Positions 16,875 through 26,258 of a DNA stretch of 64,000 nucleotides are shown piece by piece. How positions within the stretch are numbered: position 1 is the stretch's first letter; each line of letters begins with the position of its first letter. The translations under genes were made by a program, and so were the position numbers. A model generated the notes under the pieces. It worked only from the letters and a program-made list of their open reading frames with translations. It was not told the DNA's origin and did no database searches. The stretch is from CBDCME01 sp965218865 (GTDB lineage: Bacteria; Pseudomonadota; Alphaproteobacteria; JAAXGF01), in the NCBI GenBank assembly GCA_965218865.1, contig CBDCME010000075.1:1-64000 (forward strand). The letters run 5' to 3'.

Positions 16875-17643
16875 GGTCGACGATCTCCGCCTGACCTTCC
16901 GTCACGGCCGTGATCGGGTCGAAGCCCTTAGGGACGTGTCCTTTCGGGTCGAAGAAGGAGAATCCTACGGTCTGGTGGGCGAATCGGGCTGCGGCAAATC
17001 GACCGTATTGCGCGCCCTTTGCGGCTTAACGCGGGAGTGGTCCGGAACCATCCGGATCACCGGCAAGTTCGTGAACCGCCAGCGCGACAAGGCTGACTGC
17101 AAACGGCTACAGATGGTCTTTCAGGACCCGTACGGATCACTCCACCCACGCCACACCGTGGACCGCATCCTGGCCGAGCCGGTCCGCGTTCACCGCCTCG
17201 GCGAGGTCCCGGCCCGGGTTGCCGCCGCCCTCGACGACGTCGGTCTCGATCGCCGCTTCCGCTTCCGTTATCCGCACCAGCTTTCGGGCGGCCAGCGTCA
17301 ACGCGTCGCCATCGCCCGGGCCCTCATTCTCGAGCCCAGAATTCTTCTGCTGGACGAACCCACCTCGGCGCTCGACGTCTCGGTTCAGGCGGAAATTCTC
17401 AATCTTCTTTCGGTCTTGCGCGCCGGGCGCCGGCTGACCCTGGTCTTCGTCAGCCACGACCTGGCGGTCGTCGCCCACATGTGCGACCGCGTCGGGGTCA
17501 TGAAGGAGGGTCGCATCGTCGAGGAATTGCCGGTCGCGCGAATTCGCTCGGGGGAAGTATCGCATCCCTATACGCGACAGCTCCTCGCCGCCGGCAAGGG
17601 CTACGACCGGGCCGCGGCGGGGGACCTCGAGGCGTGGGCGTGA
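16867..17643 (+). CDS. ABC transporter ATP-binding protein, DppF/OppF type
   Basis: This second nucleotide-binding subunit has 258 residues: Walker A GESGCGKSTVLRAL, signature LSGGQRQRVAIARAL, Walker B ILLLDEPTSALD, H loop FVSHDLAVV and the C-terminal HPYTRQLLAAG. It overlaps the preceding ATPase gene by eight bases and ends the transporter operon, 19 bases before the spermidine-synthase-like gene, which may be co-transcribed. Confidence 0.93.
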   Translation: MIEVDDLRLTFRHGRDRVEALRDVSFRVEEGESYGLVGESGCGKSTVLRALCGLTREWSGTIRITGKFVNRQRDKADCKRLQMVFQDPYGSLHPRHTVDRILAEPVRVHRLGEVPARVAAALDDVGLDRRFRFRYPHQLSGGQRQRVAIARALILEPRILLLDEPTSALDVSVQAEILNLLSVLRAGRRLTLVFVSHDLAVVAHMCDRVGVMKEGRIVEELPVARIRSGEVSHPYTRQLLAAGKGYDRAAAGDLEAWA

Positions 17644-17662
17644 GGCGCCTTCGGCACCGCTC

Positions 17663-20137
17663 ATGATCAAGGATCGCCGACCAGGCACGATGCCGATTCT
17701 ATTCGCCATCTCGACCGTTTCCGCCGCCACCCTGGGGTACGAAATCCTCTTGATGCGGCTGTTCTCCGTCATTCAGTGGCATCATTATGCCTACATGATC
17801 ATCAGTCTGGCGCTGCTCGGTTTCGGCCTCAGCGGCACCTTCCTGACCCTGGCGCGGCGTTGGCTTCAGCTGCGCTTCGCGGTCGTCTTCGTGGTCTCGG
17901 CGGCGCTGTTCGGGGTGACGGCCCTGGCCAGCTTCTCCCTGGCCCAACGAATACCCCTCAATCCTCTGGCCCTGATTTGGGATCCGCTCCAACTCGTTTA
18001 TCTCCTCCAGATCTATCTCGTCCTGATGCTGCCGTTTTTCTTCGCCGGCACCTGCATCGGCCTGGCCTTGCGGCGATTTCCACGGCGCATCGCCCGTCTC
18101 TATCTCTACGATCTCGTCGGTGCCGGACTCGGCGCCCTCGCCATCGTCGCGATCCTTTTCGTGCAGTCGGCCGAGGGGGCGTTGCGGCTCATCGGAGCGG
18201 CGGGCGTTCTCGCGGGCGCCCTCGCTTGCCTCGATTTCGAGCTGGCGGGGCTGCGGCGCAAGTCCGGCCTGCTCGCGGTCATGGCCCTGGCCCTGGCGCT
18301 CGCCTGGCCCGGCGATTGGATCGCACCGCGGATCTCCGAATACAAGGGATTGAGCCAGGCATTGCGGACGCCCGGCAGCGCCGTGATCGGCGAAAGTTCG
18401 AGCCCCCTGGGATTGTTGACCGTGGTTCGAAGCCCCACCGTTCCGTTTCGGCACGCCCCGGGTCTGAGCCTCAACAGCAGCTTCGAACCGCCCGCACAAC
18501 TCGGCGTCTTCACCGACGGCGATTCATTCACGGCGATCAGCCGTTACGATGGCCGAGAGGCGCCGCTTGCCTACCTCGACGATCAGTCGCAGGCATTGCC
18601 GTACCACCTGAGCGATCGACCGGAGGTGCTTGTCCTGGGCGCCGGCGGCGGCTCGGAAGTGCTCCGGGCGCTCTCCCACGGCGCCGAATTGGTGGACGCC
18701 GTCGAACTCAACCCGGGGATGGTCGAACTCGTGGCCGGGACCCACGCCGAGTTCGCCGGCCACCTTTATGAACGGGCCCCGGTTCGGGTCCACGTCGCGG
18801 AGGCGCGCAGCTTCGCCGCCAAGCCGGGCAGGGGCTACGACATCATCGTCGTTTCCCTGCTCGACTCATTCACCGCCTCGGTCTCCGGGGTCCACGCCTT
18901 GAGCGAGAACACGCTGTATACGGTGGAGGCTTTGGAGGACTTCATCCGGCGCCTGAAAGCGGGCGGAATCCTAGCCCTGACCCGGTGGCTCAAACTGCCG
19001 CCGCGCGACAGCCTGAAACTTTTCGCCACCGCGATCGATGCCCTGCGAAGCGCCGGGGTCAGGCGCCCCGGCGACCAACTGGCCCTGATCCGGAGTTGGA
19101 AAACCACGACCCTGTTGGTCAAGAACGGAGCCCTGACGCCGCCCGAGCTGGCCGCGATCCGGAACTTCAGCGAGGCCCGCTCGTTCGACCTCGCCTACCT
19201 TCCCGGCCTTCGCGCCGGCGAGGCGAATCGCTTCAACATCTTCCACGAACCCTATCTCTACACCGGAACCAAGGCGCTGCTCGGCGACGATCGCGCCAGC
19301 TTCCAACACAACTACAAGTTCGACTTGGCGCCCGCGCGCGACGACAAACCCTTCTTCTTTCATTTCTTCAAGTGGGACCTGGTGGGAGAAATTCTCGAAC
19401 GCCCCCTGGTCGGCCCGCAGTTGGCCGAATGGGGCTATCTGATCGCCATTGCTACCGTGATTCAGGCCGCGATCGCCGGCGCGGTCCTGATCTTGCTACC
19501 GCTTTTCTTTCTCACGCCAGGCGGGGACGAGAACCGCCTCGGGGCCAAGCAATTGGCCGGAGTGGCGGTCTATTTTCTCGCCCTCGGGCTGGCCTTCCTG
19601 TTCATCGAGATCGCCTTTATCCAGCGTTTCACCCTGTTTCTCGGGCATCCGCTTTACGCCGCGTCCGTCGTCCTCGCGAGCTTCCTCGTCTTCGCCGGAC
19701 TGGGGAGCGGAAGCACCACCGCCCTATGCCAGGCCTTGAGCCGCCGCGGCTTCCGCCGAGCGCCGATTCCGATCGCGATCGCGATCGGGGGAATCGGTGT
19801 CTTCTCGCTCATTCACCTCTTCGCCCTGCCTTCCCTCCTGGACGAGCTTCGGACCTTGGCGGCGGGGCCGAAGATCGTCCTCGCCGTCGCCTTCATCGCG
19901 CCGCTCGCCTTCTGCATGGGGATGCCCTTCCCCTTGGGCCTTTCATGGCTCGCCGGCAAGGCTCCCGGCTGGATCCCCTGGGTCTGGGGAATCAACGGCT
20001 GCGCCTCGGTCGTCGCCGCGGTCCTGGCGACGCTGATCGCCATTCATCTCGGCTTTTCCGCGGTGGTGCTGATCGCGCTTCTGATTTATCTCACCGCCGC
20101 GACCGTCTTCGCCGGAATCGCGCCCCGACGGTCGTGA
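17663..20137 (+). CDS. Membrane-embedded spermidine-synthase-like protein
   Basis: This 824-residue protein has roughly seven N-terminal membrane helices (residues about 12-220), a soluble spermidine-synthase/SAM-methyltransferase fold in the middle, and about seven C-terminal helices (about 600-820). The middle shows VLVLGAGGGSEVLRAL, an acidic VDAVELNPGMVEL and YDIIVVSLLDS, the glycine-rich loop and acidic residue that bind decarboxylated SAM or SAM in this fold. Fusions of this kind are known but their substrate is generally unassigned. The usual catalytic Asp pattern of true spermidine synthases is not obvious. Its place right after the ABC operon hints at a linked transport role, which is inference. 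Confidence 0.75.
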   Translation: MIKDRRPGTMPILFAISTVSAATLGYEILLMRLFSVIQWHHYAYMIISLALLGFGLSGTFLTLARRWLQLRFAVVFVVSAALFGVTALASFSLAQRIPLNPLALIWDPLQLVYLLQIYLVLMLPFFFAGTCIGLALRRFPRRIARLYLYDLVGAGLGALAIVAILFVQSAEGALRLIGAAGVLAGALACLDFELAGLRRKSGLLAVMALALALAWPGDWIAPRISEYKGLSQALRTPGSAVIGESSSPLGLLTVVRSPTVPFRHAPGLSLNSSFEPPAQLGVFTDGDSFTAISRYDGREAPLAYLDDQSQALPYHLSDRPEVLVLGAGGGSEVLRALSHGAELVDAVELNPGMVELVAGTHAEFAGHLYERAPVRVHVAEARSFAAKPGRGYDIIVVSLLDSFTASVSGVHALSENTLYTVEALEDFIRRLKAGGILALTRWLKLPPRDSLKLFATAIDALRSAGVRRPGDQLALIRSWKTTTLLVKNGALTPPELAAIRNFSEARSFDLAYLPGLRAGEANRFNIFHEPYLYTGTKALLGDDRASFQHNYKFDLAPARDDKPFFFHFFKWDLVGEILERPLVGPQLAEWGYLIAIATVIQAAIAGAVLILLPLFFLTPGGDENRLGAKQLAGVAVYFLALGLAFLFIEIAFIQRFTLFLGHPLYAASVVLASFLVFAGLGSGSTTALCQALSRRGFRRAPIPIAIAIGGIGVFSLIHLFALPSLLDELRTLAAGPKIVLAVAFIAPLAFCMGMPFPLGLSWLAGKAPGWIPWVWGINGCASVVAAVLATLIAIHLGFSAVVLIALLIYLTAATVFAGIAPRRS

Positions 20138-20184
20138 TCTTCAGACCAGAGCGTTCACGGTTGGCCTTCTAATGCCAACCGCCC

Positions 20185-20790
20185 TTAACATTGACTTGTG
20201 CGATCCCACGCTCTGAGGCCGATGGACATGATCTTCCAAGGTTGGTCGGTCAGGTTGTTCCAGGCTTGGCAAGAGGCCTCGACGATGGCTTCATAGGAGT
20301 CGAGGACACGATTGGAGAGCCAGTTCTGGCGGAGGTATTGCCAGACATTTTCGGCGGGATTGAGCTCCGGGGACTTGGGTGGCAAAGGCACGAGGGAGAT
20401 GTTCTCCGGGATGCCGAGTTTGGCAGTGGTGTGCCATGCGGCTTGGTCGAGCAGCACGACGGCATGGGCGTTTGGGGCAACGGCCCGGCTGATTTCCTCG
20501 AGATGCAGGTCCATGGCTTCAGTATTGGCGCGCGGCATGACCAGCGCCGCGCCCTCACCGCGCTCGGGGCAGATGGCGCCGAAGAGATACGCCGAAGAGG
20601 TCCGTAGGTCCTTGACCTGGCGCGGGCGCGATCCCTTTGGGGCCCACTGGCGCACCAGGCTGTTCTTCTGGCCGACGCGCATTTCATCTTGAAACCAAAC
20701 CTCGATGGGCGTGTCCGGTGGCTGTGCCGCTACGATTTTTGCCAAGTGTTCGGGAAAACTTTTTTTTAAATTCCTCCTGTGCCCGCGCAT
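20185..20790 (-). CDS. IS630 transposase ORF2 (DDE half), copy 2
   Basis: This 201-codon frame holds the catalytic triad motifs WFQDEMRVG, LLDQAAWH and NPAENVW and runs to the normal C-terminus. It overlaps ORF1 by about 107 bases. Its nominal ATG lies inside ORF1 and has no ribosome binding site, so it is more likely expressed as a fusion than alone. Confidence 0.75.
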   Translation of the reverse strand: MRGHRRNLKKSFPEHLAKIVAAQPPDTPIEVWFQDEMRVGQKNSLVRQWAPKGSRPRQVKDLRTSSAYLFGAICPERGEGAALVMPRANTEAMDLHLEEISRAVAPNAHAVVLLDQAAWHTTAKLGIPENISLVPLPPKSPELNPAENVWQYLRQNWLSNRVLDSYEAIVEASCQAWNNLTDQPWKIMSIGLRAWDRTSQC

Positions 20791-21250
20791 CCTGGCCGAC
20801 GTGGCGCGGGCGCGCGGAAATATGCGAGAACCCGGGCGCGGCCAGCAGCTTGCCGACGCTCCGCTCGTGATAGTCCACGCCGAAGCGCGTTCGGATCAGT
20901 TGCTTGAGATCGATGCAGCGCCAGCGCACGACCCCATCCCGTTCGGGATCGGGACCGGCCTCGATAGCCCGCGAAAGCGCCGCCATTTGCGACGGCGTCA
21001 ACCGACGCAACGCCCCGTTCGGCTTGCGGTCGATCAGACCGGCCGGACCTCCCGCGTTGAACCGGTGAACCCAGTCCCGCAACGTCTGCCGATCCATGCC
21101 GCCAATACGCGCCGCGCACGCTCGATCCATCCCATCGTAGATGGCCGCCATCGACAAAAGCCGGCGCGCCTGGTTCCCATCATCGCTCCGTGCCGCAAGA
21201 ACACGGACTCTTTCAGCATCAAAGTCGTTTCGCAAAGGAATCGTTGGCAT
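20684..21250 (-). CDS. IS630 transposase ORF1 (DNA-binding half), copy 2
   Basis: This 188-residue frame from ATG 21250 carries the helix-turn-helix half, then reads through the A8 tract as FKKKFSRTLGKNRS and ends without the DDE nuclease. Productive transposase needs a +1 (or -2) shift, or loss of one A in the transcript, to join ORF2. It has substitutions against other copies (Ala to Arg in CAARIGG; Ala-Pro in LAAPGF). Confidence 0.8.
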   Translation of the reverse strand: MPTIPLRNDFDAERVRVLAARSDDGNQARRLLSMAAIYDGMDRACAARIGGMDRQTLRDWVHRFNAGGPAGLIDRKPNGALRRLTPSQMAALSRAIEAGPDPERDGVVRWRCIDLKQLIRTRFGVDYHERSVGKLLAAPGFSHISARPRHVGQDARAQEEFKKKFSRTLGKNRSGTATGHAHRGLVSR

Positions 21251-21340
21251 TGAACACACTCCCTTGTTGCCAACAACCTTGAATCACACAAAACCTAGCG
21301 TGTAAACCTTTGCGCGAGTCAAACTCTGGGGCGGTTGGTA

Positions 21341-21688
21341 TAAGTTCCGTCGAAATCGAGCGCGATTGGCAAAAAACACTACGGAGGCCGACGCTGCAAC
21401 GAGCCCCGTCCTATGTCTCATGGCATTGGAAGCCCGGCCAATTTAACGCTGGGCGGATTTTACACTATCACCAATTCTGTAAAATGGGCCATTCAGCAAC
21501 CGGAGTCAGCCGAAGAATGACTGGAGCTGGAGGGTAACCGAACCAACATCAAGGCCCTCCGCAACGGCAAATCGTAGCCAAGAGCCGATATTCGAGTTTG
21601 CTCAAGCCACCGCTCCCGCCGTGCCGAGAGTGTGTCGGTACCACGTCGATAACAAGAACGCCCCGAACGAGGGGTGCGCAAGGCACAG
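21341..21688. other. Intergenic stretch, no gene supported
   Basis: These 348 bases lie between IS630 copy 2 and the zinc-ribbon gene. Frames here are short, lack ribosome binding sites and show no motif. It may contain degraded mobile DNA, but nothing could be assigned. Confidence 0.45.
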
Positions 21689-21874
21689 TCAAGTCTGATA
21701 GGACCTAAGCGGCACACCGGTACGCCACGCGTGTGAACTTTTGCAGCGAGAACAAATCCGCTCGCCGGACCAATTGCTTGAAAACTTGGCTTTGCACCTG
21801 AGGCACAGGCGAACCTTGGGGACATCCCAGGGCGGTTGATCGGCTGGCGCATTTGTCGCTGGGGAATTGGTCAT
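21689..21874 (-). CDS. Small zinc-ribbon protein
   Basis: This 61-residue protein starts at ATG 21874, preceded by AAGGAG six bases upstream, which decides the start over an ATG eight codons earlier. Residues about 20-45 have the pattern C-x2-C-x12-C-x2-C (LCLRCKAKF ... RICSRCKSSHAWRTG), a single treble-clef-like zinc site. Similar 55-70-residue proteins are widespread in Alphaproteobacteria as unknowns. It is flanked on both sides by IS630 copies, yet its frame and ribosome binding site are intact. The role is unknown; nucleic-acid or protein binding is plausible. Confidence 0.7.
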   Translation of the reverse strand: MTNSPATNAPADQPPWDVPKVRLCLRCKAKFSSNWSGERICSRCKSSHAWRTGVPLRSYQT

Positions 21875-22230
21875 GACTGCTCCTTCGCGCGGTCGCACAG
21901 TCGGGTGGCCGGAGCACTGTGCGCGGAGGAGAATTCTTTAAAGAACATGTGATATCCCTTTCATTATTTCGGAAATTTGTGCCACTCATAAATATATGGT
22001 CCTCACATAAATATTTTACAAGGGCCCACCTGGTAAAATTTTTTCTAATATTTGTTTTAAGCAAAAACACTACAATATAGCACATGGACGCATCTTCGGT
22101 TTTTTACGGTAATAAACTTTTTATTTGGAGTGCGACCTAATACCAACCGCCCTAGAGTTTGACTCGCGCAAAGGTTTACACGCTAGGTTTTGTGTGATTC
22201 AAGGTTGTTGGCAACAAGGGAGTGTGTTCA

Positions 22231-22797
22231 ATGCCAACGATTCCTTTGCGAAACGACTTTGATGCTGAAAGAGTCCGTGTTCTTGCGGCACGGAGCGATG
22301 ATGGGAACCAGGCGCGACGGCTTTTGTCGATGGCGGCCATCTACGATGGGATGGATCGAGCGTGCGCGGCGGGTATTGGCGGCATGGATCGGCAGACGTT
22401 GCGGGACTGGGTTCACCGGTTCAACGCGGGAGGTCCGGCCGGTCTGATCGACCGCAAGCCGAACGGGGCGTTGCGTCGGTTGACGCCGTCGCAAATGGCG
22501 GCGCTTTCGCGGGCTATCGAGGCCGGTCCCGATCCCGAACGGGATGGGGTCGTGCGCTGGCGCTGCATCGATCTCAAGCAACTGATCCGAACGCGCTTCG
22601 GCGTGGACTATCACGAGCGGAGCGTCGGCAAGCTGCTGGCCGCGCTCGGGTTCTCGCATATTTCCGCGCGCCCGCGCCACGTCGGCCAGGATGCGCGGGC
22701 ACAGGAGGAATTTAAAAAAAAGTTTTCCCGAACACTTGGCGAAAATCGTAGCGGCACAGCCACCGGACACGCCCATCGAGGTTTGGTTTCAAGATGA
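22231..22797 (+). CDS. IS630 transposase ORF1 (DNA-binding half), copy 3
   Basis: This 188-residue frame starts at ATG 22231, with AAGGGAG eight bases upstream. It is identical in plan to the other copies and ends 70-odd bases after the A8 tract. Confidence 0.82.
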   Translation: MPTIPLRNDFDAERVRVLAARSDDGNQARRLLSMAAIYDGMDRACAAGIGGMDRQTLRDWVHRFNAGGPAGLIDRKPNGALRRLTPSQMAALSRAIEAGPDPERDGVVRWRCIDLKQLIRTRFGVDYHERSVGKLLAALGFSHISARPRHVGQDARAQEEFKKKFSRTLGENRSGTATGHAHRGLVSR

Positions 22798-23239
22798 AAT
22801 GCGCGTCGGCCAGAAGAACAGCCTGGTGCGCCAGTGGGCCCCAAAGGGATCGCGCCCGCGCCAGGTCAAGGACCTACGGACCTCTTCGGCGTATCTCTTC
22901 GGCGCCATCTGCCCCGAGCGCGGTGAGGGCGCGGCGCTGGTCATGCCGCGCGCCAATACTGAAGCCATGGACCTGCATCTCGAGGAAATCAGCCGGGCCG
23001 TTGCCCCAAACGCCCATGCCGTCGTGCTGCTCGACCAAGCCGCATGGCACACCACTGCCAAACTCGGCATCCCGGAGAACATCTCCCTCGTGCCTTTGCC
23101 ACCCAAGTCCCCGGAGCTCAATCCCGCCGAAAATGTCTGGCAATACCTCCGCCAGAACTGGCTCTCCAATCGTGTCTTCGACTCCTATGAAGCCATCGTC
23201 GAGGCCTCTTGCCAAGCCTGGAACAACCTGACCGACTAA
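22691..23239 (+). CDS. IS630 transposase ORF2, copy 3, C-terminally truncated
   Basis: The DDE half ends at NNLTD because CAA has become TAA, removing the last 19 residues (normally DQPWKIMS and beyond). All three catalytic motifs remain, so loss of function is likely but not certain. Confidence 0.75.
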   Translation: MRGHRRNLKKSFPEHLAKIVAAQPPDTPIEVWFQDEMRVGQKNSLVRQWAPKGSRPRQVKDLRTSSAYLFGAICPERGEGAALVMPRANTEAMDLHLEEISRAVAPNAHAVVLLDQAAWHTTAKLGIPENISLVPLPPKSPELNPAENVWQYLRQNWLSNRVFDSYEAIVEASCQAWNNLTD

Positions 23240-23308
23240 CCTTGGAAGATCATGTCCATCGGCCTCAGAGCGTGGGCTCGCACAAGTCAATGTTAAGGGC
23301 GGTTGGTA

Positions 23309-23680
23309 TAAGAAGTTGCGCGAGTCTGTGTTCTGATGCAAGGCTGCAAACATGAACGAGGAAGCTTTGGTCACACCCTGCCGAAACTGTCGCCTGCAGC
23401 GCACGTCCGTAGCTAGAGGCTAAGCTGTCCCAGTACCGCGGAAGGTGTGATTGCACAGGCCGGGCAATTCTAAGCCGGCGTCTTACAGTCTGTTCGAAAA
23501 CTCGCGGCGCTGGCCCTCTCCCCCTCCCGGCCACTCACATACTCTCGTGGGTGGCCGGGAGGGGGAGAGGGACAGACGCAAAAAATGCGCGGACGCGCAA
23601 TTTCGAACAGACACTAAGCTATTGAGAAAGCACAAAAAACATACGAAAAATTAGTATCACGTCCCGGGTTTACCCGGATG
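23309..23680. other. Spacer with palindromic repeat, no gene seen
   Basis: These 372 bases lie between IS630 copy 3 and the zapE 3' end. The main content is palindromic repeat copy B (23487-23612). A 23-codon frame at 23352 with a CxxC pair is too short to support. Confidence 0.5.
23487..23612 (+). repeat. Dispersed palindromic repeat, copy B
   Basis: Ends are CTGTTCGAAAA and TTTCGAACAG. The internal arms are GGCCCTCTCCCCCTCCC and its complement around a short loop. The A-rich tail AGACGCAAAAAATGCGC is conserved. It lies 68 bases beyond the zapE stop codon, where a terminator would be expected. Confidence 0.85.
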
Positions 23681-24718
23681 TTAGGTCAGATGGGGCGCGG
23701 CGAGGTATTCCTCGGATTGCATCTCGTGCAGGCGCGACACCGCGCGCTCGAATTCGAAGGCCCCGTGGCCTTTGGCGTAGAGATCCTCGGCCGCGGCTGC
23801 GGCGGAAATGATGAGTTTCACCTTGTGCTCGTAGAGGGCGTCGATGAGGGTGACGAAGCGCTTGGCCTCGTTCCGCTTCTCGGCACTCAGGCGGGGCACG
23901 TCGGCGACGATCACGGTGTGGTAGAGCTGGGCGATGGCGAGATAGTCCTCGGCCCCCACCGCGCTCTCGCAAAGATCGGAGAAGCTGAAACGCGCCACGC
24001 CCTTGGCGGCCTCGGGGACGACGATGCGCCGGCCCCGGAGCACGATCTGGTCCGGCTTGCCATCGGCGGCGTCGGTGAGGCGGGTGAAATCCTCGTCGAG
24101 AACGACGATGTCGAGGCGTTCCTTCAAGAGATCGATGCAAGGTTGGAAGCGGTCGCGGTTCAGACCTCCCTGGTAGAGGTCGTCGGGCACCCGGTTCGAG
24201 GTCGAGACGACGACGATCCCATTTCCGAAAAGCGCCGTGAACAGACGCCGAAGGATCATCGCGTCGGCGGGGTTGTGGACCTGGAATTCGTCGAAACACA
24301 ATAGCGTGGCGCTTTCGGTGATGATATCGGCGACCGGTGGAATGGGATCGGCGCCGATTCGGGTCTGCGACTGGCGGCCCTGTTGGCGCCACGGGTGGAT
24401 GTGCTTGTGGACCTCGAGCATGAAGGCGTGGAAATGAACCCGCCGTTTGCGCTCGACCGGGGCGTGCTCGAAGAAGAGATCCATGAGCATCGATTTGCCG
24501 CGCCCGACTCCGCCCACCAGGTAGAGACCCTCCGGCGGCGGTTGCGGCGGCGAGCCGAAACGGGCCCGCAATCCGCCGCGGCGCGCCGGCGGGCTGTAGT
24601 GGGCTAGCCGGCGATCGAGGAGCTGGAGCTTTTCAGCCGCCAGTTCCTGGGCCGAATCCGGCGCCAGCTCGCCCGAGTGGACGAGGTCGCGGTAGGCGGC
24701 AAGCGGTCCCTCGATCAC
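23681..24718 (-). CDS. zapE: AFG1/ZapE family ATPase (cell division)
   Basis: This 345-residue P-loop ATPase of the AFG1 family is related to bacterial ZapE, which acts at the Z-ring, and to mitochondrial Lace1. Walker A is GGVGRGKSMLMDLF near residue 69. The family block HFHAFMLEVH follows, then Walker B LLCFDEFQVHNPADAMIL, the STSNRVPDDLYQGGLNR sensor motif and the C-terminal FSFSDLCE and DALYEHKVKL blocks. It starts at GTG 24718. It sits downstream of mmsA on the same strand with a 46-base gap. Confidence 0.93.
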   Translation of the reverse strand: MIEGPLAAYRDLVHSGELAPDSAQELAAEKLQLLDRRLAHYSPPARRGGLRARFGSPPQPPPEGLYLVGGVGRGKSMLMDLFFEHAPVERKRRVHFHAFMLEVHKHIHPWRQQGRQSQTRIGADPIPPVADIITESATLLCFDEFQVHNPADAMILRRLFTALFGNGIVVVSTSNRVPDDLYQGGLNRDRFQPCIDLLKERLDIVVLDEDFTRLTDAADGKPDQIVLRGRRIVVPEAAKGVARFSFSDLCESAVGAEDYLAIAQLYHTVIVADVPRLSAEKRNEAKRFVTLIDALYEHKVKLIISAAAAAEDLYAKGHGAFEFERAVSRLHEMQSEEYLAAPHLT

Positions 24719-24764
24719 GACCGATCATCCGGTGTTTTTGGGGACAAGGCGCGTCGTCGGGGCA

Positions 24765-26258
24765 TCAATCGGGGCTCGGGCCGAAGGCGACGGTCCGTTG
24801 ATCGGTCCGCGATGGCCACCGGGTGGCGATGTATTTGAGGCGGGTGTAGAACCGCACGGCCTCGGGTCCGTAGATGTGAAAATCTCCGAACAGCGAGCCT
24901 TTCCAGCCGCCGAAGCTATGGTGGGCGGCGGGAATCGGGATCGCCACGTTGACGCCGACCATGCCGATCCGGGCCCGGCCGCTGAAGTCGCGCGCCGCCT
25001 CGCCGTCGCGGGTGAAGATGGCGCAGCCGTTGCCGAGGGGATGATCGTTGACGAGGGCCAGGGCGGCCTCGTAATCGGCCACGCGCACGAGCGAGAGGAC
25101 CGGCCCGAAGATTTCCTCGCGATAGATTCGCATCAAGGGCGTGACGCGGTCGAATAGGCAGCCGCCGAGAAAGAATCCGTCTTCGTAGCCCTGCAAGCGA
25201 ATCTCGCGCCCGTCGACCACGAGCGCCGCGCCGTCCTCGAGGCCGCTCTCGATATAGCCCCGCACTCGATCCAAGTGGGCGCGGCTGACAAGGGGACCCA
25301 TCTCGGCATCCGGATCGGTGTAGGGACCGATCCGCAGGGCGGCCACCCGCGGCGCCAGGCGTTCGACCAGGGCGTCGGCGACCCCATCGCCGACCGCGAC
25401 CGCGACCGAAACCGCCATGCACCGTTCTCCGGCCGAGCCGAAGGCGGCGTTCATCAGGGCGTCCGTCGCCTGGCTGACGTCGGCGTCGGGCATGACCACC
25501 ATATGGTTCTTGGCCCCGCCCAGCGCTTGGACCCGTTTGCCTTGGGCGCCACCGTGGACGCGCTCGGCGACGGGAGTGGAGCCGACGAAGCTCACCGCCG
25601 CGACCTCGGGATCCGCGAGCAGGGCCGAAACGGTTTCGCCGTCGCCGTGGACGAGGTTGAGGACGCCCTCGGGGACCCCCGCCTCGTGGGCGAGGCGGGC
25701 GAGCAGGAACGGACACGAGGGGTCTTTTTCCGAAGGCTTGAGAACGAAGGTGTTGCCGCAAACCAGCGCCAAGGGAAACATCCACAACGGCACCATGGCC
25801 GGAAAATTGAAAGGCGTGATGCCGACGCAGACGCCCAGCGGCTGCCGGATCGAGAGGCCGTCGACGCCGGTGCCGACGCTTTCGCTGAAGCCGCCCTTGA
25901 GCAACTCCGGCGCCCCGCAGGCGAAGGCCACGACCTCGATCCCCCGCTCCACCGAGGCCCTGGCATCGTCCAGGGTCTTGCCGTGCTCGGCCGAGATCAG
26001 CTCCGCGAGCTCGTCGCGCCGCGCCTCGAGCAGCGCCTTGTACGTGAACAGGAATCGGGCCCGCGCCGCCGGCGTCCGCCGCGACCAGTCGGGAAAAGCA
26101 GCCGCTGCCGCGGCCACTGCCCGGCGCGCCTCTTCGCCATCGGCGAACGGCACCCGCGCCGTCACCGCGCCGGTCGCCGGATCATAGACCTCGCCGGCGC
26201 GGCCACTGGTGCCCGCGACCGCTTTTCCCGCGATGAAATGCTGCAACTTTTTGCTCAT
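24765..26258 (-). CDS. mmsA: Methylmalonate-semialdehyde dehydrogenase (CoA-acylating)
   Basis: This 497-residue aldehyde dehydrogenase acts in valine, myo-inositol and beta-alanine catabolism, converting methylmalonate semialdehyde with CoA and NAD to propionyl-CoA. Evidence includes the NAD-binding region (GVCVGITPFNFPAMVPLWM), SFVGSTPVAERV, the catalytic cysteine in FGSAGERCMAVSVAV, and the MmsA-type C-terminus HHSFGGWKGSLFGDFHIYG. The length is normal. It starts at ATG 26258 (MSKKLQHFIAGK). Confidence 0.93.
   Translation of the reverse strand: MSKKLQHFIAGKAVAGTSGRAGEVYDPATGAVTARVPFADGEEARRAVAAAAAAFPDWSRRTPAARARFLFTYKALLEARRDELAELISAEHGKTLDDARASVERGIEVVAFACGAPELLKGGFSESVGTGVDGLSIRQPLGVCVGITPFNFPAMVPLWMFPLALVCGNTFVLKPSEKDPSCPFLLARLAHEAGVPEGVLNLVHGDGETVSALLADPEVAAVSFVGSTPVAERVHGGAQGKRVQALGGAKNHMVVMPDADVSQATDALMNAAFGSAGERCMAVSVAVAVGDGVADALVERLAPRVAALRIGPYTDPDAEMGPLVSRAHLDRVRGYIESGLEDGAALVVDGREIRLQGYEDGFFLGGCLFDRVTPLMRIYREEIFGPVLSLVRVADYEAALALVNDHPLGNGCAIFTRDGEAARDFSGRARIGMVGVNVAIPIPAAHHSFGGWKGSLFGDFHIYGPEAVRFYTRLKYIATRWPSRTDQRTVAFGPSPD

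Larger units (their letters stand above)
20173..21340 (-). mobile_element. IS630-family element, copy 2
   Basis: The right end of the element is at 20173 and the left end at 21340. One flanking TA has mutated to TG (20173-20174). The A8 tract is at 20760-20767, read on the minus strand. It lies just downstream of the spermidine-synthase-like gene. Small differences from other copies (GCGCGCC for GCGACGG near 21160; CCGGGC near 20830) show independent drift. Confidence 0.92.
22141..23308 (+). mobile_element. IS630-family element, copy 3
   Basis: The left end TA+CCAACCGCCC is at 22141 and the right end at 23308. The A8 tract is at 22714-22721. A C-to-T change near 23237 creates a premature stop in ORF2. 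The left flank (21950-22140) is notably AT-rich. Confidence 0.93.
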
